Origin: Barnesiella intestinihominis YIT 11860
GTDB lineage: Bacteria > Bacteroidota > Bacteroidia > Bacteroidales > Barnesiellaceae
Length of the DNA stretch: 64,000 nucleotides
Reading direction: 5' to 3'
Assembly (NCBI RefSeq): GCF_000296465.1
Contig: NZ_JH815206.1
Coordinates: 420,200-484,199 of the forward strand
This document shows positions 44,109-53,530 of the stretch, piece after piece. Position 1 is the stretch's first letter, and each line of letters opens with the position of its first letter. The notes beneath the pieces are model-generated. The model ran no database searches. It saw only the letters and a program-made list of their open reading frames with translations, and was not told the origin of the DNA. Position numbers and translations under genes: made by a program.

Positions 44109-45305
44109 ATGGCTGGAAGCTTTGCTTGTAAATCGAATGCAGGGGTCGCACCCCAAGAACAATTGTTGGGAACGATGGCCGGTAACAGACGTTTGTCCAT
44201 AGGGCTACCGGCGGAACATAACGGAGGAGAAAAACGATTCCCTCTGACGCCCGAGGGGGTTGCCTTGTTGACCAAAGAGGGGTATCGCGTTTTTGTGGAA
44301 AGTGGAGCCGGTGAGGGTATCAAGTATTCCGATTTACATTATACCGAGGCTGGGGCACAAGCGACAACAGCCTCAGAAGTTTTCAGATGCGATGTCGTTC
44401 TTAAAATTACTCCGTTGAATGAACAGGAGGCTGCTATGATACGTCCGGGGGTGTTTCTGCTCACGTTGTTGCAGCCTCAATATCAATCGGCTTCGGTCGT
44501 GCGCATATTGATGCAAAAGAAAGTTACGGCAGTTGCGATAGATTTGATAACCGATGAGCGAGGCCGTTATCTTTTTGCCGATATATTGGACGAAATTGAC
44601 GGTCGTGCAGCCATTGTGTTGGCTTCGGAATTGTTGAGTAACCGGAGTGGAGGAAAGGGTGTTCTGTTGGGGGGTATCCCGGGGGTCGCCTCTTCGGAGG
44701 TTTTGATTATAGGAGGAGGCCTTGCAGGCCGTGCGGCGGCTCGTGCCGCTTGTGGATTGGGTGCTTTGGTGAGGGTATTCGATAATGATTTTTATCGTTT
44801 AAAAGCTACTCAGTTGGAAGTGAGTCCTTCCATCTTTACTTCCAATATGCACCCTCATGTCTTGGAAAACGCCATGCGCTCGGCCGATGTGGTTATTGGC
44901 ACGGAAGTGCCGGAGGGAGGCCGTTTAGGAGTAAGCTATATCGAGATGATGAAACGAGGGGCATTGTTGTTCGATTTGTGTATGGATAAAGGAGGCTGTT
45001 TCGAAACGTCGAGTTGTAGCGAGGCTCCTTGTAATAAAGTGTATGAGCAATGCGGCGTTTTGCATTATTGCTTGTCGAGCGTTGGATCTGCCGTTGCCCG
45101 AACGGCCTCGATGGCGTTGAGTAATTTATTAGTTCCGGTATTGATCGATTTGAATGACCCTGCCATGCTCTATGGCCATATAAAGTCGGACGAAAGACTT
45201 CGGAATGCCGTGTATTTGTTCGGTGGAAAGTTGACTTATAAGGAGTTGAGCATACGATTGGGATTGCCTTATTATGATATGGCTCTTTTTATGTCGATGT
45301 TTTGA
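44109..45305 (+). CDS. ald: Alanine dehydrogenase / PNT-family enzyme
   Basis: From ATG 44109 the protein has 398 residues; a GTG at 44103 would add two. The N-terminal PNT domain reads LPAEHNGGEKRFPLTPEGV and YRVFVESGAGEGIKYSD, and VLIIGGGLAGRAAARAACGLGA is the NAD-binding loop. Family members oxidise L-alanine to pyruvate and ammonia with NAD or are the alpha part of transhydrogenase. No beta subunit gene is nearby, which favours alanine dehydrogenase. The C-terminal sequence with many Cys (SSCSEAPCNKVYEQCG) is Bacteroidota-like. Confidence 0.85.
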   Translation: MAGSFACKSNAGVAPQEQLLGTMAGNRRLSIGLPAEHNGGEKRFPLTPEGVALLTKEGYRVFVESGAGEGIKYSDLHYTEAGAQATTASEVFRCDVVLKITPLNEQEAAMIRPGVFLLTLLQPQYQSASVVRILMQKKVTAVAIDLITDERGRYLFADILDEIDGRAAIVLASELLSNRSGGKGVLLGGIPGVASSEVLIIGGGLAGRAAARAACGLGALVRVFDNDFYRLKATQLEVSPSIFTSNMHPHVLENAMRSADVVIGTEVPEGGRLGVSYIEMMKRGALLFDLCMDKGGCFETSSCSEAPCNKVYEQCGVLHYCLSSVGSAVARTASMALSNLLVPVLIDLNDPAMLYGHIKSDERLRNAVYLFGGKLTYKELSIRLGLPYYDMALFMSMF

Positions 45306-45404
45306 AAAGATCTTTGTTTTTATCGGAACAGCTTTTAAAATGATGAATAGATAGGGAGCTTACATATTTCTATGAAAATATTTCAAATGCTTACAAAAAA
45401 ACAC

Positions 45405-45412
45405 TATCTTTG
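45405..45412 (+). promoter_or_regulatory. Promoter -7 box of korAB
   Basis: TATCTTTG fits the consensus and lies 60 bases ahead of korA. The leader between is AT-rich and shows no stable structure. Confidence 0.5.
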
Positions 45413-45471
45413 CTAAAATAGTAATATTGGAATTGAAATATATCATGTTGGATTAAAATTGTAATATAAAT

Positions 45472-47316
45472 ATGACGGAAAAAACAAAAGTGAAAGTATT
45501 GGAAGAAGTCGTGGTACGATTTTCCGGCGATTCCGGTGACGGAATGCAATTGGCCGGGAATATCTTTTCCAATGTTTCGGCCGGTATCGGTGATGAAATT
45601 TCTACATTCCCCGATTATCCGGCAGAGATACGTGCTCCGCAAGGAACGTTAGGGGGAGTGTCTGGTTTTCAAGTTCATATAGGGAAAGGCGTTCACACTC
45701 CGGGAGACTTGGCCGATGTATTGGTTGCCATGAATCCGGCAGCTTTAAAAACAAATGCTCGCTATGTGAAAAAAGGCGGTGTGGTGATTATCGACTCGGA
45801 TAGCTTTCGGGCCAGCGATTTGGAGAAAGCGGCGTTTACGACGGACGATCCCATTCAAGAGGCGGGCCTTTCTCATGCACAAATCGTTCCGGTAGCGATT
45901 ACCCAAATGGTGAAAGATTCATTGGCCGATTCGGGCTTGGATAATAAATCGATTGTCCGGTGTAAAAATATGTTTGCCTTAGGGCTTGTCTGTTGGTTGT
46001 TCGACCGTCCTTTGGAACAAGCTCAACATTTATTGAAAAATAAATTTGCCAAGAAACCGGCTATTTACGAGGCTAATGCCAAAGTTATGCGCGACGGGTA
46101 TAATTATGGGAACAACATACATGCTTCGGTCTCGACTTATCGAGTGGAGTCTGCACAAGTGAAACCCGGTATTTATACCGATGTGAACGGAAATACGGCT
46201 ACGGCATGGGGTTTGATAGCCGCATCTGAAAAGTCGGGATTGCCTTTGTTCTTAGGAAGTTATCCCATTACCCCGGCCACAGATATTTTGCATGAGTTGG
46301 CCAAGCGGAAAGATTTAGGAGTAAAGGCCATTCAAGTGGAGGACGAGATAGCCGGTGTTTGTACGGCTATCGGGGCTTCGTTCGCCGGAAATTTGGCGGT
46401 GACTTCCACGTCGGGGCCCGGTTTGGCATTGAAGAGCGAGGGTATAGGTTTGGCCGTTATGGCGGAGTTACCTTTGGTCATTATCGATGTTCAGCGAGGT
46501 GGACCGTCCACGGGATTGCCGACGAAAACCGAGCAGACCGATTTGTTGCAGGCTTTATACGGCCGGAATGGCGAGAGTCCGGTGGTAGTGGTGGCAGCCT
46601 CTACACCGACCGATTGTTTCGATATGGCATTTCAAGCGGCTAAAATCGCTTTGGAGCACATGACTCCCGTTATCTTGTTGACCGACGGATTTATTGGAAA
46701 TGGCTCTTCGGCATGGCGTATTCCGGAAATCGATGAATATCCCGAGATAAAGCCCAATTATGTCATGCCGGAACAACAAGGTACGTGGAAACCATACGAC
46801 CGTAACGAAAAATCCGTACGTTATTGGGCGAAACCCGGAACAGAGGGATTCATGCACCGGCTCGGAGGATTGGAAAAGGATTATAAGACTAGCGCAATTT
46901 CTACTGACCCCATCAACCATGAAAAGATGGTTCGTGCCCGGCAGCAGAAAATCGACGGTATAGCCACCGATATTCCTTTGTTGAAAGTGTCGGGCGATTC
47001 TTCTGCCGATTTATTGGTTGTCGGTTGGGGCGGAACCTACGGACATTTGTATTCTGCCGTGGAAGCTATGAATGCAGAAGGGAAACCTGTGGCTTTCGCT
47101 CATTTCAATTATATCAATCCGTTGCCCGCGAATACCGAGGAGATATTACGGCGATATAAAAAAGTGGTCGTTTGCGAGCTGAATAACGGGCAGTTTGCAT
47201 CGTATTTGTCAGGGAAAGTTCCGGGTGTGAATTTCTTGCGATATAATAAAATTCAGGCACAGCCGTTCATGGTGAGTGAGTTGATGGCGCATTTTTCAAA
47301 GCTTTTGGAGGAATAG
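45472..47316 (+). CDS. korA: 2-oxoglutarate:ferredoxin oxidoreductase, fused gamma-alpha subunit
   Basis: The protein has 614 residues. The N-terminal gamma domain begins VVRFSGDSGDGMQLAGNIFS; the alpha part starts near 245 with TATAWGLIAASEKSGLPLFLGSYPITPATDILHE split into its pyrimidine-binding core, then TSTSGPGLALKSEGIGLA and RGGPSTGLPTKTEQTDLL. It carries the pyrimidine-binding half of the TPP site. With KorB it oxidatively decarboxylates 2-oxoglutarate to succinyl-CoA and reduces ferredoxin, or runs in reverse. It precedes korB by three bases. Confidence 0.93.
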   Translation: MTEKTKVKVLEEVVVRFSGDSGDGMQLAGNIFSNVSAGIGDEISTFPDYPAEIRAPQGTLGGVSGFQVHIGKGVHTPGDLADVLVAMNPAALKTNARYVKKGGVVIIDSDSFRASDLEKAAFTTDDPIQEAGLSHAQIVPVAITQMVKDSLADSGLDNKSIVRCKNMFALGLVCWLFDRPLEQAQHLLKNKFAKKPAIYEANAKVMRDGYNYGNNIHASVSTYRVESAQVKPGIYTDVNGNTATAWGLIAASEKSGLPLFLGSYPITPATDILHELAKRKDLGVKAIQVEDEIAGVCTAIGASFAGNLAVTSTSGPGLALKSEGIGLAVMAELPLVIIDVQRGGPSTGLPTKTEQTDLLQALYGRNGESPVVVVAASTPTDCFDMAFQAAKIALEHMTPVILLTDGFIGNGSSAWRIPEIDEYPEIKPNYVMPEQQGTWKPYDRNEKSVRYWAKPGTEGFMHRLGGLEKDYKTSAISTDPINHEKMVRARQQKIDGIATDIPLLKVSGDSSADLLVVGWGGTYGHLYSAVEAMNAEGKPVAFAHFNYINPLPANTEEILRRYKKVVVCELNNGQFASYLSGKVPGVNFLRYNKIQAQPFMVSELMAHFSKLLEE

Positions 47317-47319
47317 GAT

Positions 47320-48336
47320 ATGGAAGAACAAAAGGAATATACGGCAAAGGATTTTAAAAGCGACCAGTATGTACGTTGGTGTCCGGGTTGTGGAGACCAT
47401 TCTATCGTGGCTGTGTTGCAGAGAGCTATGGCGACACTGGGAGTGCCTCCCCACGAAACGGTGGTGATTTCGGGTATCGGGTGTTCGTCGCGTTTGCCTT
47501 ATTATATGAATGCCTACGGTTTTCATACGATTCATGGTCGTGCCGCAGCTGTGGCTACCGGGGTGAAGACGGCCAATCCCGATCTGACGGTATGGCAGAT
47601 TTCGGGAGATGGCGACTGTCTGGCTATCGGTGGGAACCATTTTATTCATTCGGTACGTCGAAATGTGGATATCAATGTGGTCTTGATGAATAATAAGATA
47701 TACGGTTTGACGAAAGGCCAATATTCCCCGACGAGCGATCGAGGTTTCGTTACTAAATCGTCTCCTTATGGAACGGTGGAAGATCCTTTCATTCCGGCAG
47801 AACTCGTTTTCGGGGCGAGAGGAACATTCTTCGCTCGTTCGCTCGATGTGGAGATGTCTGTTTCGCAAGAAGTATTGGTAGAAGCAGCCCGCCATAAAGG
47901 AACATCGGTGGTGGAGCTGTTGCAGAATTGTGTGATTTTCAATAATAATATTCACAGTTATGTGGCTGATAAAGAGTTTCGTGCCGACCGGACTGTTCAT
48001 TTGCGTCATGGTGAAAAGATGATTTTCGGGAAAGGCAATAATCGAGGCCTCGTGTTGGACGGTTACAAATTAAAGGCTGTGACTATCGGGGAGAACGGTG
48101 TGACTCTCGATGATATTTTAGTACATGATGCCAAGTCTCCCGATAATTTCTTACATCAAAGTCTTGCGATGATGGACGGACATGAACTGCCTTTGGCGAT
48201 AGGTGTGATTCGTAATGTGGAGGCCCCCGTATATGACGAAGAGGTGGATAGACAAGTAAAAGAGGTAACCTCGAAAGTACCTTATTCCTCCTTGCGTGAA
48301 TTTTTGTTGACCGGGGAGACTTGGGAAGTGAAATAA
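47320..48336 (+). CDS. korB: 2-oxoglutarate:ferredoxin oxidoreductase, beta subunit
   Basis: The protein has 338 residues. The TPP-binding region is WQISGDGDCLAIGGNHFIHS with VLMNNKIYGLTKGQYSPTS, and WCPGCGDHSI at the start carries the Cys pair typical of the beta subunit. GIGCSSRLPYYMNAYG and HGRAAAVATG are further landmarks. No separate delta ferredoxin gene follows; the two-subunit form is common in Bacteroidota. It ends just before a strong hairpin at 48357-48400. Confidence 0.94.
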   Translation: MEEQKEYTAKDFKSDQYVRWCPGCGDHSIVAVLQRAMATLGVPPHETVVISGIGCSSRLPYYMNAYGFHTIHGRAAAVATGVKTANPDLTVWQISGDGDCLAIGGNHFIHSVRRNVDINVVLMNNKIYGLTKGQYSPTSDRGFVTKSSPYGTVEDPFIPAELVFGARGTFFARSLDVEMSVSQEVLVEAARHKGTSVVELLQNCVIFNNNIHSYVADKEFRADRTVHLRHGEKMIFGKGNNRGLVLDGYKLKAVTIGENGVTLDDILVHDAKSPDNFLHQSLAMMDGHELPLAIGVIRNVEAPVYDEEVDRQVKEVTSKVPYSSLREFLLTGETWEVK

Positions 48337-48356
48337 TGTATTTTCTCCAAAAGGGT

Positions 48357-48400
48357 AATAGCACCCGAAAGACTGTCTGTATAGCCTTTCGGGTGCTATT
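48357..48400. terminator. Terminator after korAB
   Basis: AATAGCACCCGAAAG (48357-48371) and CTTTCGGGTGCTATT (48386-48400) form a perfect 15-bp stem with a 14-base loop, followed by GTTATATGTTT. Confidence 0.85.
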
Positions 48401-48565
48401 GTTATATGTTTGAGAGACAATTCTTTTTAAGAAATTCAGAGCTTGACTGCCTTGAAAAATTTTCTTAGATTTGTGTGGATAAATTGTGAAATAAGGGAAT
48501 ATGGATTGATTCATGATTGTTATTCCTGTCAAGAAAAGATATAGGTATATTAAAAAATTGGTTGA

Positions 48566-50431
48566 ATGGTTGTAACGTTAGTAATTTTAGCTTTATCGGC
48601 GGTGTTGTTCGTGAGTGGTAAAATTCGCTCTGATGTGGTAGCCTTGTGCGCTTTGGTTTTATTGCTGCTTTTCCACATTCTTACTCCCGATGAGGCGTTG
48701 TCTGGATTCTCCAATTCGGTCGTGATTATGATGATCGGTCTTTTCGTGGTAGGTGGTGCGATATTCCAAACCGGGTTGGCGAAGATGATAAGCGGAAAGA
48801 TATTGCAGTTGGCAGGAAAGAGCGAGACAAGACTTTTTATTTTGGTCATGCTGGTTACTTCGGCTATCGGAGCTTTTGTGAGTAATACGGGTACGGTAGC
48901 CTTGATGCTGCCTATTGTCGTGAGTCTGGCTGCCAACGCTCATATAAATTCAAGTCGCTTGCTTATGCCTTTGGCTTTTGCCAGCAGTATGGGAGGTATG
49001 ATGACGTTGATAGGTACTCCGCCGAACCTTGTCATACAGAATGCCTTGACCAATGCCGGTTTTGAACCGCTTACTTTCTTTTCTTTCTTGCCGGTCGGTT
49101 TGATTTGTGTTTTTGTAGGAATGGTCGTATTGATGCCTTTGAGTAAAATTTTCTTGACCAAACGGGGAACCGAAAAGTCTGATGGTAAAAACAAGAATAA
49201 ATCTCTGAACGAGTTGGCAAGGGAATATCAGCTTTCCGAAAATTTGTTTCGGATACAAATCCCCGAAAAATCGATAGTTGCCGGTAAAACGATTGTCGAG
49301 TTGAATATTCGCCAACAATATCATTTGAATATATTGGAGGTACGGCGCACTGTTTCGTCGCAGTCCCGGTTGTTGAAAACGGTCAATCAGAAATTGGCCG
49401 ATCCGGGTACTGTATTACGTTCCGGCGATGTGTTGTATGTGAATGGCGATTTCGAAAAAGTGAGGGAGTTTGTTTCTCGATTTTCTTTGGTATTATTGGA
49501 TGCCCATACTATCGAAGACGGTAAGGGAAACTTGACTTCCGATTTGGCTTTTTATGATATAGGTATCGCCGAGATTGTCTTGATGCCCTCGTCACGTTTG
49601 TTGAAACAGACGGTCGGAGATTCGGGATTTCGGGAAAAATTCAATGTCAATGTATTGGGCATAAGGAGAAAGAACGATTATATATTGCATGATTTGAAAG
49701 ATGTGAAGATGTTGTCGGGCGATGTTTTGCTCGTGCAAGGTACATGGAAGGATATAGCTCGGTTGAGTTCGGAGGATTCCGATTGGGTGGTACTCGGCCA
49801 GCCGTTGAGCGAAGCCGCGAAAGTTACTCTCGATTATAAAGCACCGATTGCTGCTGCGATTATGCTTTTAATGATTCTTATGATGGTGTTCGATTCTATA
49901 CCAGTGGCTCCGGTTACGGCTGTGATGATTGCTGCGATACTTATGGTATTGACTGGTTGTTTCAGGAATGTGGAGGCAGCCTATAAAACAATTAACTGGG
50001 AGAGTGTCGTTCTTATCGCCGCCATGCTTCCCATGTCGTTGGCTTTGGAAAAGACAGGGGCATCGGAATATATATCGAATAGTTTGGTTAGCGGTTTGGG
50101 CGGTTATGGGCCTTTGGCTTTAATGGCTGGTATCTATTTTACGACTTCATTGATGACGATGTTCATCAGTAACACGGCAACAGCCGTTTTATTGGCTCCT
50201 ATCGCCATGCAATCCGCATTACAGATCGGAGTGAGTCCTTATCCGTTTTTATTCGCTGTTGCCGTGGGGGCGAGCATGTGTTTCGCTTCTCCGTTTTCTA
50301 CGCCACCCAATGCGCTGGTTATGCCTGCCGGTCAGTATACTTTCATGGATTATGTAAAGGTGGGTTTGCCTTTACAGATTATTATGGGGATAGTTATGAT
50401 TTTTATTTTACCTTTGTTGTTCCCATTTTAA
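48566..50431 (+). CDS. SLC13/DASS-type permease with two TrkA-C (RCK) domains
   Basis: The protein has 621 residues. Two groups of membrane segments flank a cytoplasmic region. The first group holds AIGAFVSNTGTVALMLPIV and MMTLIGTPPNLVIQNAL, the second TTSLMTMFISNTATAVLLAPIA and FASPFSTPPNALVMPAG; these SNTxT and TPPN motifs are the two sodium and substrate loops of the fold. The middle (about 210-420) holds two TrkA-C modules, one starting at FRIQIPEKSIVAGKTIVEL. It imports anions such as dicarboxylates or sulfate; the substrate cannot be read from sequence. purN follows ten bases later. Confidence 0.88.
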   Translation: MVVTLVILALSAVLFVSGKIRSDVVALCALVLLLLFHILTPDEALSGFSNSVVIMMIGLFVVGGAIFQTGLAKMISGKILQLAGKSETRLFILVMLVTSAIGAFVSNTGTVALMLPIVVSLAANAHINSSRLLMPLAFASSMGGMMTLIGTPPNLVIQNALTNAGFEPLTFFSFLPVGLICVFVGMVVLMPLSKIFLTKRGTEKSDGKNKNKSLNELAREYQLSENLFRIQIPEKSIVAGKTIVELNIRQQYHLNILEVRRTVSSQSRLLKTVNQKLADPGTVLRSGDVLYVNGDFEKVREFVSRFSLVLLDAHTIEDGKGNLTSDLAFYDIGIAEIVLMPSSRLLKQTVGDSGFREKFNVNVLGIRRKNDYILHDLKDVKMLSGDVLLVQGTWKDIARLSSEDSDWVVLGQPLSEAAKVTLDYKAPIAAAIMLLMILMMVFDSIPVAPVTAVMIAAILMVLTGCFRNVEAAYKTINWESVVLIAAMLPMSLALEKTGASEYISNSLVSGLGGYGPLALMAGIYFTTSLMTMFISNTATAVLLAPIAMQSALQIGVSPYPFLFAVAVGASMCFASPFSTPPNALVMPAGQYTFMDYVKVGLPLQIIMGIVMIFILPLLFPF

Positions 50432-50441
50432 AGAAGAATTT

Positions 50442-51014
50442 ATGTCCCGAAAAAAGTGTCTTGCTGTATTTGCCAGTGGAACCGGCAGTAATTTCGAAGC
50501 GATTGTGACTGCTTGCGAGCAGGGTAAGATTCCGGCCGAAACAGTGGCTTTGGTTTGCGATAAACCTTCGGCTCGTGTCGTAGAACGAGCTTCACGTCAT
50601 GGTGTGAAGTCTTTCACTTTCGACCCTAAGTCTTTTGCTTCTAAGGTCGAAATGGAGACCGTCATTGCCGATTTTCTCGATGAGAACGGGGTGGATTTGG
50701 TTTGTTTGGCCGGGTATATGCGGATTATTTCGGATACATTGTTATCGCGTTACGACGGTAAGATTATTAATATACACCCTTCTTTGCTCCCCGCTTTTCC
50801 CGGAGCTCGTGCCGTAGAACAAGCTATGGAGTACGGGGTGAAAGTGTTCGGAGTAACTATTCATTATGTGGACCGTACGGTAGATGGCGGACGGATTATC
50901 GCCCAACGGGCTGTCCCATACGAAGGAAACGATATCGATGAGTTATTCGGACTCATTCATGCGGTCGAACATGAACTTTACCCGGAGACGATCGCTCGGT
51001 TGTTGTCTGTTTAA
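50442..51014 (+). CDS. purN: Phosphoribosylglycinamide formyltransferase
   Basis: The protein has 190 residues. AVFASGTGSNFEAIVTAC binds the phosphoribosyl substrate. LAGYMRIISDTLLSRYDGKIINIHPSLLPAFPG contains the catalytic Asn and His and is split here across strand and loop. GVTIHYVDRTVDGGRIIAQ supplies the catalytic Asp. It formylates GAR with 10-formyltetrahydrofolate in purine synthesis. It is probably cotranscribed with the permease ten bases upstream. An extensive non-coding stretch follows it. Confidence 0.95.
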   Translation: MSRKKCLAVFASGTGSNFEAIVTACEQGKIPAETVALVCDKPSARVVERASRHGVKSFTFDPKSFASKVEMETVIADFLDENGVDLVCLAGYMRIISDTLLSRYDGKIINIHPSLLPAFPGARAVEQAMEYGVKVFGVTIHYVDRTVDGGRIIAQRAVPYEGNDIDELFGLIHAVEHELYPETIARLLSV

Positions 51015-51565
51015 TGTTTGTAACGAGTCTATGTTCAGTAGAAAATTCATGGGGATAGACTTGAATGTTAATGAATGAGAGGGGCTTATTTCGCTAACTA
51101 TGAGGAGAAACGTTTTCGGTTAGGTTGAACTTGTTCGGCTTTTGGAGAGGGTAGTTTACTATTGACCTTCTCTATTGCCGTGCCCCGTAGCCTTATGGGG
51201 TGTGGCATTAGCCATATAGGTGAGGTGTCACGAAGTGACGGAGGAGTTGGAAACAGCATTTCATCAGTTGGTTTATGTTGGGCCTTTAACCCCCTCGCCC
51301 TATGGGCACTCCCCCTATATTCCCTTACGGGAACACAGGGGGAGAGGTTGAGATGTATTCCTTTTTCGCCCTTGCTTCGATTTTATAAGCTACACAGAGA
51401 GAAAGGGGTGAAAGTGTCGTTTTGAACAGCTTTTTACCCTTTCGGAACTTTGTGGGTATTCTCCCTTCTCCCCAGCCATGTTTCGTAGCATTACGGGGTG
51501 TTCTGTGAAACAGTAGAGACACTGAACAATCCATTGATTATCGATTGAGCCCAAATCTATATAAA
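51015..51565. other. Gene-free stretch of about 550 bases with repeated small hairpins
   Basis: No credible gene is seen. The stretch contains GTCAC-GAA-GTGAC (51227-51239) and a nested structure, CTCCCCCT (51309-51316) pairing with AGGGGGAG (51337-51344) around TTCCC-TTAC-GGGAA (51320-51333). The motif GTAGCMTTAYGGGGTG occurs near 51187 and 51486, and CCCTATGGGC and CCCTTACGGG are related. This resembles an intergenic repeat family (REP- or MITE-like). Whether it recurs in the genome cannot be checked here. Confidence 0.45.
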
Positions 51566-51600
51566 CAAAGAGCCGCTATAAATTTTATAGCGGCTCTTTG
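51566..51600. terminator. Bidirectional terminator before mrp
   Basis: CAAAGAGCCGCTATAAA and TTTATAGCGGCTCTTTG form a 17-bp stem with almost no spacer, so the real loop would be a few bases taken from the A-T part. It lies 14 bases past the mrp stop and ends the convergent non-coding stretch. Confidence 0.85.
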
Positions 51601-51613
51601 TCGTATGGGCTTT

Positions 51614-52717
51614 TTATTTATGAACTTCTACCCGTTGTGTCGAGGGTTTAGTTGCATTGCGCTCCTCTGTGGCTTTTACGACGGCTTCGGCAAGTTGCTT
51701 GAAAGCTAATCCGGTAATGGTATCGTCGAGTGCCACGGGGTGTCCCGCATCACCGCTTTCGCAGATACTTTGTACAATAGGTATTTGTCCCAAAAGAGGA
51801 ACTCCGGTTTCTTGGGCCAGTCGTTTCCCTCCGTCTTTACCGAACAGGTAGTATTTGTTTTCCGGGAGTTCGGCAGGAGTGAACCAACTCATGTTCTCGA
51901 CCAATCCCAGTATAGGGACGTTTACCTTATCCCCGGTAAACATACTGATACCTTTGCGGGCATCGGCCAAAGCAACCTCTTGCGGAGTGGTTACTACAAT
52001 TGCTCCGGTGATAGCGAGTGTCTGTACCAAAGTGAGGTGTATATCGCTGGTTCCCGGTGGCAAATCGAGCACAAAATAATCAAGTTCGCCCCATGCGGCA
52101 TCGGTGATGAGTTGTTTCAAAGCATTACTTGCCATTCCTCCCCGCCAGAGTACGGCATCGTTTTTACGAACAAAAAAACCGATGGAAAGAATCTTCACGC
52201 CGTATCGCTCGACCGGGAGAATGAGATCGCGTCCTCCGATATTCTCGGTATAGACTTCGGTGTCTTCGATATTGAACATCGTGGGAGCCGAAGGGCCGAA
52301 TATGTCGGCATCCAGCAGCCCGACTTTATACCCTTGACGGGCCAACGCCACAGCTAAATTGGAGGCTATGGTAGATTTACCAACGCCGCCTTTTCCCGAT
52401 GAAACAGCAATGATATTCTTTACATCGGGCAAGGGATTCTCAGGATTCGGACGAGCTGTTTGTCTTGCCTTTACAGCTATATTTCCTTTGATATTTACTT
52501 CTGGACTTACGAAAGTGAGAATGGCAGTTTCGGCGGCTTTCACGACCGATCGGATAAAAGGATCGGTCGGCTTGTCGAAAATGATGGAGAAACTTACTTT
52601 GTTACCGTCGATACGAATGTCGTCTTCGATCATTTCGTTAGCGACCAAATCTTTCCCGTTGCCCGGGTAACGCACTTTGGCGAGTGCGTCGAGTATTAGT
52701 TTCGGATATAGTTGCAT
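51614..52717 (-). CDS. mrp: Mrp/NBP35-type iron-sulfur cluster carrier ATPase
   Basis: The protein has 367 residues. The N-terminal 85 residues are a DUF59/MIP18 domain (KLILDALAKVRYPGNGKDLV). The P-loop IIAVSSGKGGVGKSTIASNLA is the deviant Walker A of this family, with DADIFGPSAPTMF next and FVLDLPPGTSDIHLTL as the ADP-binding region. The CxxC pair that carries the Fe-S cluster in many Mrp proteins is not seen; several Bacteroidota forms lack it. It delivers Fe-S clusters to apo-proteins. trmB lies nine bases upstream on the same strand. Confidence 0.92.
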   Translation of the reverse strand: MQLYPKLILDALAKVRYPGNGKDLVANEMIEDDIRIDGNKVSFSIIFDKPTDPFIRSVVKAAETAILTFVSPEVNIKGNIAVKARQTARPNPENPLPDVKNIIAVSSGKGGVGKSTIASNLAVALARQGYKVGLLDADIFGPSAPTMFNIEDTEVYTENIGGRDLILPVERYGVKILSIGFFVRKNDAVLWRGGMASNALKQLITDAAWGELDYFVLDLPPGTSDIHLTLVQTLAITGAIVVTTPQEVALADARKGISMFTGDKVNVPILGLVENMSWFTPAELPENKYYLFGKDGGKRLAQETGVPLLGQIPIVQSICESGDAGHPVALDDTITGLAFKQLAEAVVKATEERNATKPSTQRVEVHK

Positions 52718-52726
52718 ATTGTCGTG

Positions 52727-53503
52727 TTATTTTGATGTTGTATTTTCTTGACTGCTTTGTTTACCGCTACGTTTTCCCCGGTTGAAGCTCCGGTATGTGT
52801 CATAAGGAATATCAACGTCGGGTTCGATGAATTGTTCACGGGGTTGGCAGACGAAACGAATATATTTGATATTCATGCCCCGTTCGAGCCACTGTTGCTC
52901 GTAGAAAGTTTTTATTTCCAGTATGTCGTCGGTTATTCCCGAATGGTAGAGATCGTCGGTCGAAACCTGTACGGGATAGCTGTTCGCTTTTACCATTTCA
53001 CAAGTATAGGTGTACATGAACGGACTGTCGCTTTTCAGATGGATCAAACCTTCGGGCGATAGAATATTTTGATATAGTTGCATAAACCGGGTAGAAGTGA
53101 GCCGCTTTCTCACTTTCTTCATTTGCGGGTCGGGGAAGGTAATCCATATTTCTGATACTTCACCTTTGGCAAAAAAACGATCGATCAACTCTATATTGGT
53201 ACGAAGAAAGGCTACGTTATTTATTCCTTCTTCGAGGGCCTGTTTGGCTCCACTCCACATGCGGGCTCCCTTTATATCTATTCCTATAAAGTTTTTTTGC
53301 GGGTAGCGTTTTGCCAGACCTACGGCATATTCGCCTTTTCCACAGCCCAATTCAAGGACTATCGGATTTTCGTTTTTGAAGAATTGTTTTCCCCATTTGC
53401 CTTGCATCTCAAATCCTTTTTCTTGTAGTGCAGAGAAAGGATATTGGAATACATGTGGGTAGCCTTGCAGGTCGTCGAATTTTTTCAGTTTATTTTTTCC
53501 CAT
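52727..53503 (-). CDS. trmB: tRNA (guanine46-N7)-methyltransferase
   Basis: The protein has 258 residues. [31 protein letters not shown] is the SAM-binding region, here split by a loop, and [20 protein letters not shown] is the tRNA-binding signature. It makes m7G46 in the variable loop of tRNAs. The C-terminus carries a basic tail ([12 protein letters not shown]). It is followed by mrp after nine bases, a gene order that I believe recurs in Bacteroidales. Confidence 0.94.
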   Translation of the reverse strand: MGKNKLKKFDDLQGYPHVFQYPFSALQEKGFEMQGKWGKQFFKNENPIVLELGCGKGEYAVGLAKRYPQKNFIGIDIKGARMWSGAKQALEEGINNVAFLRTNIELIDRFFAKGEVSEIWITFPDPQMKKVRKRLTSTRFMQLYQNILSPEGLIHLKSDSPFMYTYTCEMVKANSYPVQVSTDDLYHSGITDDILEIKTFYEQQWLERGMNIKYIRFVCQPREQFIEPDVDIPYDTYRSFNRGKRSGKQSSQENTTSK

Positions 53504-53530
53504 TTTGAAATGAATATCGACAGGTTCTGG

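Noticed and set aside
45413-45471. Riboswitch in the korA leader
   Set aside because: The short AT-rich leader shows no stable pairing or known motif.
51162-51534. Open frames of 69-87 codons in the purN-mrp gap
   Set aside because: They run through the hairpin repeats, have unusual composition and no start context; they are more likely chance frames.
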